From: an uncultured Planctomycetota bacterium
Lineage (GTDB): Bacteria; Planctomycetota; Planctomycetia; Pirellulales; Thermoguttaceae
Length of the DNA stretch: 35,318 nt
NCBI GenBank assembly: GCA_900317365.1
Contig: ONGM01000154.1
Coordinates: 1-35,318, forward strand
Direction: 5' to 3'
Below are positions 8,598 to 16,317 of this stretch, in pieces. The notes below the pieces were generated by a model that did not search any database, was not told where the DNA came from, and saw only the letters and a program-made list of their open reading frames with translations. The stretch's first letter is position 1. Each line of letters opens with the position of its first letter. A program made the position numbers and the translations under genes.

Positions 8598-10304
8598 TCA
8601 ACTATTTTGACTGTCGGCAAGATCGTTTTCCGAGACGATTTTGCCTTCCGCTTTATCGCGATCCCAGCGTTTCATGACCATGAACGAGAGAACGCTGAGA
8701 AGAATAATCATGAAAAGGAAGAACCCGAGCGAAAGCTGCGCGATCCTGTTTTGCTGAATCTCATGAACGCGAGCGCCGACGTTCTTCCACGCCCAGAAGC
8801 ACGAAATGGCGATTAAATACGGGAAGGAAATATACTTCACGACGGAACCGATAAAGAGCGGCGGTTTGATCGCCGCGCCTTCCGCGATCTCGCGACGAAG
8901 ATTCGGAAGTCCCCAAATGAACGAGATAAAGAGCGTTTGCGCTATGGCGAAGACGAACGGCGCAAGATTGGCGAACCAGAAGTCGAAGACGTCGAGCGCC
9001 ATGAGGTCTTTCGTGTACCAGCAGACGATCACTGTTCCCGTTGCGTTCACGAACGCGGCAAGAATAACGCTCTTGCCGCGCGTCCACTTGAAAGATTCGC
9101 GGAAAAGCGCGACCGTCGGAAGAACGAGGGACATCGAACTCGTCATCGCCGCAAAGAAAAGAAGCAGGAAGAAGACGAATCCGAAGAATTGACCGAACGG
9201 CATGAGACCAAAAACGTTCGGCAATACGACGAACCCGAGCGAGAATGAGGACGCGAGTCCGTCTCCGGCGTTCGCACCGAGGAACATGATTGCCGGCGGA
9301 ATCGCCATGAGACCGGCGAGAACGACTTCGCAGAATTCGTTCGTCATCGTCGCCGATATGCTTGAAAGCGCTATGTCTTCCTTCGCTTTGACGTAACTTG
9401 CGTACGTGCAGATCGCCCCGAGACAGATCGAAACGGAGTAGAAGATCTGCGCCGAAGCCGCAAGCCAAACGTCGGGATTGGCAAGCGTCGTCAAAACGCT
9501 CGTGCGCGCGACGTCCCCGTTCGGAAGAACGACCTCGCGCGTCGGATTCCACATAAAACCGAGGCCGTCGAGAAAACTCCGTCCCGGCAGACCCGTCGGG
9601 TTGCCCAACGTAACGACGCGAACGATTACGAGGATCGAGCAAATCAAAATAAGGGGCGCCGCGAATTTGCAGAATTTTTCGACGCCTTTCGACACGCCCC
9701 GATAGATCAAAAAGAAGTTGCACGCCGCGCAGAAGATCGTCGAGAGCAAAAGGGGCGAAGAGGCAAACTTAAATAGGGATCCGTTCTCCGATATGCCGAC
9801 GAGCGAGCCGAAGAAATTCCCGTAGCCTTCCGACGATTCGAAATAGAGACCCGGATCGACGTGCGAGAAGATCGAAAAACCGCCGAGTCCGAGCGAACGG
9901 AGTACGCCGCCGAAATATTGCAACGCGTACAATAAGCACCACGACTCGATAAAGATGTAGTACATATTGATCACGAAGGGCGCTAGCGCGTTCAGTCCGC
10001 CGAGGAGTCCCCAAAACTTCTTGCCCCCGCTCACCGAATGGTAAATACCTAGCGGCGAGTGGAACCCGCGTCGACCGCCGGCGCGTCCGAGCGCCCATTC
10101 GCAGAGCGCTATCGGAATCGCAATAAGCAGAAGCGAGACGATGTACGGAATCATGAAGGTTCCGCCGCCGTTGGTAACGACCTGACCGGGGAACCTTAAA
10201 AAGTTTCCTAGTCCGACGGCGCTTCCCGCGACCGCGAGCACGACGCCGACTTGCGAACCCCAATGTTCAGTTTTTTCTTTCCGCGCTTTTTCTTTTTGCG
10301 CCAT
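8598..10304 (-). CDS. Sodium-dependent NSS (SNF) family transporter, MetP-like
   Basis: A 568-residue inner-membrane symporter of the neurotransmitter:sodium symporter family, with about 12 hydrophobic segments. The unwound TM1 motif AGSAVGLGNFLRFP (26-39) forms the sodium and substrate site. GGGTFMIPYI follows, as in bacterial members. The start ATG at 10304 has AAGGGA upstream. A MetS-like small gene follows directly, which points to a MetPS-type amino-acid importer (methionine or alanine). That substrate is an inference from the pairing and was not read from residues. It starts 34 bases after the ABC-F gene and is probably co-transcribed with it. Confidence 0.9.
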   Translation of the reverse strand: MAQKEKARKEKTEHWGSQVGVVLAVAGSAVGLGNFLRFPGQVVTNGGGTFMIPYIVSLLLIAIPIALCEWALGRAGGRRGFHSPLGIYHSVSGGKKFWGLLGGLNALAPFVINMYYIFIESWCLLYALQYFGGVLRSLGLGGFSIFSHVDPGLYFESSEGYGNFFGSLVGISENGSLFKFASSPLLLSTIFCAACNFFLIYRGVSKGVEKFCKFAAPLILICSILVIVRVVTLGNPTGLPGRSFLDGLGFMWNPTREVVLPNGDVARTSVLTTLANPDVWLAASAQIFYSVSICLGAICTYASYVKAKEDIALSSISATMTNEFCEVVLAGLMAIPPAIMFLGANAGDGLASSFSLGFVVLPNVFGLMPFGQFFGFVFFLLLFFAAMTSSMSLVLPTVALFRESFKWTRGKSVILAAFVNATGTVIVCWYTKDLMALDVFDFWFANLAPFVFAIAQTLFISFIWGLPNLRREIAEGAAIKPPLFIGSVVKYISFPYLIAISCFWAWKNVGARVHEIQQNRIAQLSLGFFLFMIILLSVLSFMVMKRWDRDKAEGKIVSENDLADSQNS

Positions 10305-10338
10305 GACGCGTTCCCTTCGTTCTCGTTACGTCGCTCGT

Positions 10339-12573
10339 TTAATTGAGTTCTGACGCTTCTTCCCAGTGTTCGTACAGCTTTTTGATCGCCTCTTCTTCCG
10401 CAATAATCTTAGCGCGAAGTTCTTTGACTTTTTCGCCGTCGCGCAGATTTTCCGGCTTGAGCGCTTCTTCGTTGAGCGTCATGAGCTGCGTTTCGCGCAC
10501 GAAGATTTCGTCTTCGATGTCGGAGACCTTGCGATACGGGAACTTTCTCTTCCGTTTCGGCTCGTTCGATTTCGGTTTGCCGCGACCTTGAGACTCTTTG
10601 AAGTTCTGTTCCGCGTATTTCGACGGGTCGCCTTTCTTATTGCTTGGAGTCCCGTTTGTGCGGCGCGAATAGTCGTCGTCGAGAACCGGGACGGGACCGC
10701 TTGCGCGTTTCCCGCCTCTGAACGTCGTCGGGGTCGCATGCGCGTTTCCGGAACGACCGGCGCCGGACGCGGAAGAGCTCGACGGCCCGGAAGAGCTCGA
10801 CGACCCGGAAGACCCCGATTGAGGACGCTTGCTCGGCTTCTTTTCGAGGGACGAGCGGCGCGACATGTCGGAGTTCGCTTTGACCGCTTCGCGAACGGTT
10901 GTTTCCGGTACGAAGTCTTCTTCGAGCGCGTTCGGAAGGAACGGATCCGCGATGAGTCCGCGCGCGACCATGTGCCGGAACGTCGAATAGTTGCCTTCCA
11001 CGATCTTATACGTCGCGTTCGGTTGAACGACGAGAATCTTGTCCGCGACCTGATCGACGAAATAACGGTCGTGGCTAATGAAGATCACCGTTCCGCCGAA
11101 ATCTTTAATCGCCTTTTCGAGCGCCTTGCGCGCCCACAGGTCGAGGTGGTTCGTCGGTTCGTCGAGAATGAGAACGTTCGGATCGTCCGCCGCTAGTTTC
11201 GCGAGCGCCGCGCGACAGCGCTGACCGCCGCTCAAATTGCAGACCTTCAGAAGCTGCTGATCCCCCGAGAGTCCGAACGCGCCGAGAAGTTTCCGACGTT
11301 GAAGGTCTTCAAAGACCTTTTTCTTCGGACGGATCGCGTCGACCACCGCGATTTGATCGTCGACGACCTTGAGCTGCTGATCAAAGTACCCGACCGCGAC
11401 GCCTTGCCCGAAACGAACCGAGCCTGCGTCCGGCGTCTCTTCCCCGAGAAGACAACGCAGAAACGTCGTCTTACCGCATCCGTTCGGACCGAGGATCGCC
11501 CACCTTTCGCCACGCTGAATATCGAACGTGTAATCCTTAAAGAGAACGCGGTCCCCGTAGCCCTTCGTCAAGCCTTCGACGCGGAAGACTATGTCTCCTG
11601 TGCGCGACGCAGGCGGAAACGACATCGGCGGCGAGGCGACGTTGCGCGGCGGTTCCGGCGGGTTCTCTTCCAAGCGTTCGAGCTTTTTGCGGCGGTCTTC
11701 CGCCTGGGCGGCCTTCATGCCGTAGTGGTGGCGACGAATAAAGTCCTTCGCTTTTTCGACCTCTTCGACGTACTTTTCGTACGTTTTCGTCTGAACGAGT
11801 AGCCGATCTTCTTTGAGCGTTAGGTACTTCGTGAAGTTTCCCGGGTAATCGTCGATCGTGCCGGCGTACAACTCGAAGGTGCGATTCGTCACGCGGTCGA
11901 GGAAGTATCGATCGTGGCTGACGAGAATGACGGCGGCCGACGTCGCGTTGAGAAAGTCTTCGAGCCATTCTGCGGCGGCGAGGTCGAGGTGGTTCGACGG
12001 CTCGTCGAGAAGCATAATATCGGGCTCTTCGAGGAGCAGCTTGGCGAGTCCGAGGCGATTAAGCTCGCCGCCGCTGAGGGACGCGACCTTCTTCTCCATA
12101 TCTTCGTCGCGGAATCCGACGCCGTGCAAAATGCGTTCGACGCGATGCTCGATATTGTAGGCGTCCTTTCGCATGAGTTCTTCGTGGATTCGGTCGTAAC
12201 GTCGCGCGAGTCGATCGTGTTCCGAAGGATCGAGGTTGGGATCGGACATTTTCATGGCGATCTCTTCCGCTTCTCGTTGCGCTTCGACAAGGCGTGCGAG
12301 GGCGCTGCGACCCGCTTCAAGAACGGTTTCCGTCGCGTTGACGACCGGGCGCTGTTCCAGATAGCCGAGCGTAACGTCGCCGAAGCGTTCAATTTTACCG
12401 CGTTCGGTCTCTTCCTTGCCGGAGAGAATGTTGAGCAACGTCGTTTTACCGCAGCCATTGGGTCCGACGAGTCCGATTTTATCCCCGTCGCGCACTTGGA
12501 ACGTAACGTTGGCGAGAACGGGTTCCGGTCCGTAGTGTTTTCGAAGACCTTCTACGTTGAGTATGACAGCCAT
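10339..12573 (-). CDS. ABC-F family ATPase (Uup/EttA-like) with Ser-rich, coiled-coil C-terminal extension
   Basis: A soluble twin-ATPase protein of the ABC-F type, whose members bind ribosomes and relieve stalling or affect recombination. Domain 1 has Walker A GPNGCGKTT 37-45, LSGGE 166-170 and MLLDEP 187-192. The interdomain linker with charged helices spans about 240-320. Domain 2 has Walker A 362-370, LSGGQ 447-451 and LILDEP 467-472. Both SHDRYF switch histidines are present. Past residue 550 comes a serine-rich segment (about 575-610), a basic stretch (PKSNEPKRKRKFPYRK) and a final coiled coil like the Uup C-terminal domain. No membrane segments are seen, so it is not a transporter. The first ATG after a good promoter is used. 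Antibiotic-resistance ABC-F function cannot be excluded but has no support. Confidence 0.9.
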   Translation of the reverse strand: MAVILNVEGLRKHYGPEPVLANVTFQVRDGDKIGLVGPNGCGKTTLLNILSGKEETERGKIERFGDVTLGYLEQRPVVNATETVLEAGRSALARLVEAQREAEEIAMKMSDPNLDPSEHDRLARRYDRIHEELMRKDAYNIEHRVERILHGVGFRDEDMEKKVASLSGGELNRLGLAKLLLEEPDIMLLDEPSNHLDLAAAEWLEDFLNATSAAVILVSHDRYFLDRVTNRTFELYAGTIDDYPGNFTKYLTLKEDRLLVQTKTYEKYVEEVEKAKDFIRRHHYGMKAAQAEDRRKKLERLEENPPEPPRNVASPPMSFPPASRTGDIVFRVEGLTKGYGDRVLFKDYTFDIQRGERWAILGPNGCGKTTFLRCLLGEETPDAGSVRFGQGVAVGYFDQQLKVVDDQIAVVDAIRPKKKVFEDLQRRKLLGAFGLSGDQQLLKVCNLSGGQRCRAALAKLAADDPNVLILDEPTNHLDLWARKALEKAIKDFGGTVIFISHDRYFVDQVADKILVVQPNATYKIVEGNYSTFRHMVARGLIADPFLPNALEEDFVPETTVREAVKANSDMSRRSSLEKKPSKRPQSGSSGSSSSSGPSSSSASGAGRSGNAHATPTTFRGGKRASGPVPVLDDDYSRRTNGTPSNKKGDPSKYAEQNFKESQGRGKPKSNEPKRKRKFPYRKVSDIEDEIFVRETQLMTLNEEALKPENLRDGEKVKELRAKIIAEEEAIKKLYEHWEEASELN

Positions 12574-12631
12574 ATCGCATCCGTGTAAAAGTAAGGCGCC
12601 GACGATCGAGGCGCGACAAATAACCGGAACT

Positions 12632-12659
12632 ATTCTACATAAAAAGCGCGCGTTGACAA
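12632..12659 (-). promoter_or_regulatory. Promoter of the ABC-F/NSS/MetS/LptB run
   Basis: On the minus strand TTGTCA (12659-12654), a 16-base spacer and TAGAAT (12637-12632), about 60 bases ahead of the ABC-F start. The gaps between the following genes are short (34, 45 and 68 bases) and hold no obvious promoter, so this one may drive all four. Confidence 0.6.
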
Positions 12660-12718
12660 GGACGCGAGAACCGCGAGCGAAGTCGTCGCGCGGCGGCGAG
12701 AATCGGGACGAATCGATC

Positions 12719-12747
12719 TTGCGTCGTCGTGAAATATTCCGTACTCT
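12719..12747 (+). promoter_or_regulatory. Weak candidate promoter of kpsF
   Basis: TTGCGT (12719-12724), 17 bases, then TACTCT (12742-12747). The -10 box is poor. If used, transcription starts near 12754, after the upstream in-frame ATG at 12729. That supports the start at 12798. Confidence 0.35.
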
Positions 12748-12797
12748 TACGCTTGGGAGCGCCTCGCGCTCGTAAGAAAGACTCAGGAGACGAACTC

Positions 12798-13910
12798 ATG
12801 ACGGTATTAGCGACGAAATTAGCGACGGACAAGGTCGAGACGCCGCGCTCGACGGCGCCGAAATTAACGATCGTTAAATTTGAAGCGCACGCGAAAGCGC
12901 TCGACGACGCGGACGCGCTCGCGTTTGCGCGCAGCGTGCTCGAATCGGAACGCGACGCCGTCGCCGCGCAAATCGAGCGGCTCGACTCGCGATTTTGCGC
13001 GGCGCTCGAACTCATTGAGAATTGTCGCGGCTCCGTCGTCGTTACAGGTATGGGCAAGGCGGGCTTAATCGGTCGCAAGCTTTCGGCGACGCTGTCGTCG
13101 ACGGGCTCGCCGAGTCATTTCATGCATCCGGGCGAAGCGTACCACGGCGATCTTGGCTCAATATCGTCGCGCGACGTTGTGCTCGCGCTGTCTTACAGCG
13201 GGGAAACGGAAGAGGTCAAGCGCATTTTGGCGCCGCTTCGCGAGCGCAAGATACCGATCATCGCGATCGTTTCGACGGCGTTGAGCGCGCTCGGACGCGC
13301 GGCGACCGTCGTCTTAGAGCTTGGCAAAATTGAAGAGGCGGATTCGTTGCGGCTCGCGCCGAGTTCAAGCGCCGCCGCCATGCTCGCGCTCGGGGACGCG
13401 TTGGCGCTCAGCGCGAGTCGCGCGCGCGGGTTCCGTTCGGAAGATTTCGCGCGGTTCCATCCGGGAGGCGCGCTCGGGCGAAAATTGAGTCGCGTTCGCG
13501 ATTGTATGCGGTCCCTATCGGAGTGCCGCGTCGCGCACGATTCGGCGACGCTTCGCGAGGTCTTTGTCGAATCGCGCGCGCCGGGTAGACGATCCGGCGC
13601 GATTATTCTCGTCGACGCCGAAGGACGGCTCTCCGGGGTTTTCACCGACAGCGATCTTGCGAAGATCTTTGAGCGCGGAGGAGAAAGCGCCTTCGATCGT
13701 CCGATCAGCGAGTCGATGACGCGCTCGCCTTTGTCGATTTCCGACGACGCGTATATGTCCGAGGCGACGGCGCTTCTCGCGTCGAAAAAGATTAGCGAGC
13801 TGCCGGTTCTCGACGCGGATCGTCGCCCGGTCGGAATGCTCGACATTACGGACTTGGTCGATTTCTTCCCGCAAGAAGCGTCGTGCGAGACGTACGCGGC
13901 GCGCGCGTAA
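12798..13910 (+). CDS. kpsF: KpsF/GutQ family arabinose-5-phosphate isomerase (SIS + two CBS domains)
   Basis: Converts ribulose 5-phosphate to arabinose 5-phosphate, the first step to Kdo, the core sugar of lipopolysaccharide. The SIS domain shows VVVTGMGKAGLIGRKLSATL, the HPGEAYHGDLG segment with catalytic-site histidines, and SYSGETEEVKR for phosphate binding. Two CBS domains follow (SLSECRVAHDSATLREVF and MTRSPLSISDDAYMSEAT). FHPGGALGRKL is the usual hinge between the parts. The ATG at 12798 is chosen because AGGAG lies eight bases ahead. An in-frame ATG at 12729 would add 23 residues without a ribosome site. The product is 370 residues against about 330 in E. coli KdsD, the difference being an N-terminal extension. 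It fits LPS synthesis together with the nearby lptB. Confidence 0.88.
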   Translation: MTVLATKLATDKVETPRSTAPKLTIVKFEAHAKALDDADALAFARSVLESERDAVAAQIERLDSRFCAALELIENCRGSVVVTGMGKAGLIGRKLSATLSSTGSPSHFMHPGEAYHGDLGSISSRDVVLALSYSGETEEVKRILAPLRERKIPIIAIVSTALSALGRAATVVLELGKIEEADSLRLAPSSSAAAMLALGDALALSASRARGFRSEDFARFHPGGALGRKLSRVRDCMRSLSECRVAHDSATLREVFVESRAPGRRSGAIILVDAEGRLSGVFTDSDLAKIFERGGESAFDRPISESMTRSPLSISDDAYMSEATALLASKKISELPVLDADRRPVGMLDITDLVDFFPQEASCETYAARA

Positions 13911-13950
13911 GCTCGGGCGCGTCGTCGCGTTGAACGCTCCGTTTGAATAA

Positions 13951-13987
13951 TAAAAAACCGCGCGGTTTCGCAGGAAATCGCGCGGTT
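13951..13987. terminator. Strong intrinsic terminator between convergent kpsF and DUF362 genes
   Basis: AACCGCGCGGTTTC (13956-13969) pairs with GAAATCGCGCGGTT (13974-13987) over a GCAG loop. This is a 14-bp stem with one wobble-type position. On the minus strand the stem is followed by TTTTTTATTATT, a classic terminator for the DUF362 gene. On the plus strand a short TTTT follows and may serve kpsF. Confidence 0.85.
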
Positions 13988-14056
13988 GACTTTTGGTCGC
14001 CATGGGGCGTTTAGACTCCTTTCGCATAGTTCCCTTTCGCCATTTCGGCGCGGACG

Positions 14057-14998
14057 TTATGCGATTTCGACGAGCTTGTACTTTCGTGATCCGAGTTTGA
14101 GTTCTTCCGCAGTTTCGAGGGTGTGGATCGCGTGTCGGGATTCCATACGTTCGATGAGGCTCGTTTTGCCTTTGTCGGAGGAGTTGTAGACGAGATCGAC
14201 GCACGCCTGATCGAGCGCGACGGGGTCGAGGGACGCGAGAATACCGATATCGGCCATCTCCGGTTTCGCCGGGTGACCGTTGCAGTCGCAGTCGATCGAG
14301 AGATCCTTCATGACGTTGACGAACGCCATCTTGCCATTGAAGAATTCGAGGATCGATCCGGCGGCGTCCGCCATCGATTCGAGGAAGAGGTCTTGCGGAC
14401 AGGTCCAGAGACGTTCCGGATCGCCTGCGCCGTGGATATACGCTTTGCCGTGCGTGGAACCGAGTCCGATCGAAATGTTCTTAATCGCGCCGCCGAAGCC
14501 GCCCATCTCGTGCCCCTTGAAGTGGGAGGTAACGAGCATGGAGTCGTACTTCTTCATATTGGCGCCGACGTAGTTGACCGCGATCTGTTTGTGGTTCGAA
14601 ATCTTAAGTTTCATTTCGGCTTCGCCGTCGAGAATATCGACGTCGGCGATCTTGGTGAACCCGTGTTCTTCAATGACCTTCCAGTGGTCTTCAGTCTTCA
14701 TGCGACGTCCCGGATACGCCGTGTTGCATTCGACGATCGTTCCTTTAACGAGATCGACGAGCGGCTTGAGAAAGGTCGGTTTCAGGTAGTGATTGCCGGT
14801 CGGTTCGCCGGAGTGAGTTTTGACGGCGACTTTTCCCGGGAGTTCGATTCCGAGTTTCTTATAGAGTTCGACCGCTTTTTCGGGAGTGATCGTTTTCGAG
14901 AAGTATACGATCGGGGCGCCGTCGTCGGCGAAAGCTTTCGGAGCGAGCGCGCATGAGGCGGCGGCGAGCGTTGTGGCGAGAAATTCGCGACGTTCCAT
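14057..14998 (-). CDS. DUF362 domain protein with Tat-like signal
   Basis: A 313-residue exported protein of the DUF362 family, whose members are often tied to iron-sulfur or ferredoxin proteins; the reaction is unknown. The start MERREFLATTLAAASCALA has two arginines followed by a hydrophobic stretch, a likely Tat signal that would export it folded. Conserved features are VAVKTHSGEPTGNHYL, VECNTAYPGRR, SHFKGHEMGGFGGAIKN, the CPQDLF segment and CDCNGHPAKPEMADIGI. The cysteines could bind a metal cluster. The usual C-terminal 4Fe-4S ferredoxin domain of longer relatives is absent. It has its own promoter and a strong terminator, so it appears monocistronic. AAAGGAG precedes the ATG. Confidence 0.85.
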   Translation of the reverse strand: MERREFLATTLAAASCALAPKAFADDGAPIVYFSKTITPEKAVELYKKLGIELPGKVAVKTHSGEPTGNHYLKPTFLKPLVDLVKGTIVECNTAYPGRRMKTEDHWKVIEEHGFTKIADVDILDGEAEMKLKISNHKQIAVNYVGANMKKYDSMLVTSHFKGHEMGGFGGAIKNISIGLGSTHGKAYIHGAGDPERLWTCPQDLFLESMADAAGSILEFFNGKMAFVNVMKDLSIDCDCNGHPAKPEMADIGILASLDPVALDQACVDLVYNSSDKGKTSLIERMESRHAIHTLETAEELKLGSRKYKLVEIA

Positions 14999-15046
14999 TG
15001 GTGATTTCTCCTTTCGATAAGTTTTGCGCAGAACGCGCGCGCCGGT

Positions 15047-15075
15047 ATTGTAACAAATTCGCGCCGTCGCGTCAA
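15047..15075 (-). promoter_or_regulatory. Sigma-70 promoter of the DUF362 gene
   Basis: On the minus strand TTGACG (15075-15070), exactly 17 bases, then TACAAT (15052-15047). It lies in the 110-base gap after the VWA gene and gives a leader of about 40 bases. This is among the best promoter matches in the window. Confidence 0.8.
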
Positions 15076-15108
15076 GTTTTCGCCGTCCGTCGTCGGCTCT
15101 GAAAGCTC

Positions 15109-16299
15109 TTAACTGCGGAATTTGTCGTCGGAGTTGGCGTTCTGAGCCGGTTTAACGACGTGCGCTCCGACGCCGGAGGCCCACGACGTCAGATCGCGCC
15201 CTTCGATCGCGCCTGCAAACATATCGGGAAAAAGATCCGGCGTGCACCCGAAAGTCGGTATTCCGAGCGTCGCGACGCACGTTGCGACTTTGTGGTCGTA
15301 ACTCGGCGTTCCGCCGTCGTCGAGCGCGAGTAGGCAGATCGGTTTGACGCCGCTTGCAACGAAATTCGCCAGTTGTTCGTACATGACCGACCTGTCGCCG
15401 TATTCGCAAAGGTCGGAGATGAGGATCAGAATCGTTTTATTCGGGCGCGTTATGATGGACGAGCAGTACCGCAGCGCCTGACCGATATCCGTTCCGCCGC
15501 CGAGTTGCGCGCCGAAGAGAATATCGACGGGTTCTTTCGCGCGTTCCGTCATGTCGACGACGCTCGTGTCGAAAAAGATCAACTTGGTCGATATGCTCGG
15601 CGTTTGCGCGAGCGTCGCGGCAAAGATTGACGAGTAGACGACGGAGCGCGCCATGGATCCGCTTTCGTCGACGGCGATGACGACGTCGTAAAGCGCGCGG
15701 CGTTTTCGGCCGAAACCGTAAAGCTCGTCGATGATAAGCTTGTTGAGCTCGGGGCTCCAATTCTGACATTGGATATTGCGCCGGATCGTCTTCATCGCGT
15801 CGAGTTCGCCGTGTCGCGGTCGCCGCACGGTGATCGAGCGATTGAGGGCTCCTCTAACCGCTTTGATCATCTTCGACTGGATCTTTCTCATGAGTTCGTC
15901 GACGAGCTTCTTAACGAGCGCGCGCGCGACATTTTTGGATTTTTCCGGTATCAGCTTGGAAAGCGCAACTAGCATCGAGACGAGATTAACGTCGACGTCG
16001 ATTTCCTCAAGAAGTTTGGGGTTTTGTAGCAACGCTTGCAAACCGAACCGCTCAAAAGCGTCTTTCTGTATGACGAGCGCTGCGGATTGCGGAAAGATTG
16101 TTCGAGCGTCTTCGAGCGTTTTTGCGATGCGCGGCGCGGAATTTCCGAGTCCGCCTTCGCCGTAGACGCCTTCTAAGACTTTGTCGATCGCTTGATATTG
16201 CGGCGGCAACGACTGCGTTGGCGTATCGTCGTCGCTGTTGCGACCGAGAATGATTCGCCAGCGTAGCAGACGTTCTTCTTCATCTTTGGAATTCAGCAT
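15109..16299 (-). CDS. VWA domain protein of the MoxR/DUF5682 cluster
   Basis: A 396-residue cytosolic protein without signal or membrane segment. An alpha-helical N-terminal half (1-200) precedes a von Willebrand A domain with an intact metal-ion-dependent adhesion site: D211-x-S213-x-S215 in VIAVDESGSM, T270 in QLGGGTDIGQAL, and an aspartate in LILISDLCEYGD. VWA proteins paired with MoxR ATPases act as substrate adaptors or are remodelled by the ATPase, as in the CoxD-CoxE and RavA-ViaA pairs. It starts 18 bases after the DUF5682 gene with AAAGGAA as ribosome site, so it is the last gene of that transcript. Function of this particular set is unknown. Confidence 0.85.
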   Translation of the reverse strand: MLNSKDEEERLLRWRIILGRNSDDDTPTQSLPPQYQAIDKVLEGVYGEGGLGNSAPRIAKTLEDARTIFPQSAALVIQKDAFERFGLQALLQNPKLLEEIDVDVNLVSMLVALSKLIPEKSKNVARALVKKLVDELMRKIQSKMIKAVRGALNRSITVRRPRHGELDAMKTIRRNIQCQNWSPELNKLIIDELYGFGRKRRALYDVVIAVDESGSMARSVVYSSIFAATLAQTPSISTKLIFFDTSVVDMTERAKEPVDILFGAQLGGGTDIGQALRYCSSIITRPNKTILILISDLCEYGDRSVMYEQLANFVASGVKPICLLALDDGGTPSYDHKVATCVATLGIPTFGCTPDLFPDMFAGAIEGRDLTSWASGVGAHVVKPAQNANSDDKFRS

Positions 16300-16317
16300 G
16301 ACGATTCCTTTTGGTCG

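Noticed and set aside
10366..11196. Plus-strand open frame of 276 codons
   Set aside because: It is antisense to the second ATPase domain and tail of the ABC-F gene.
12729..12797. Longer N-terminus for kpsF
   Set aside because: There is no ribosome site before 12729, whereas 12798 has AGGAG at good spacing and the homologous region starts after it.
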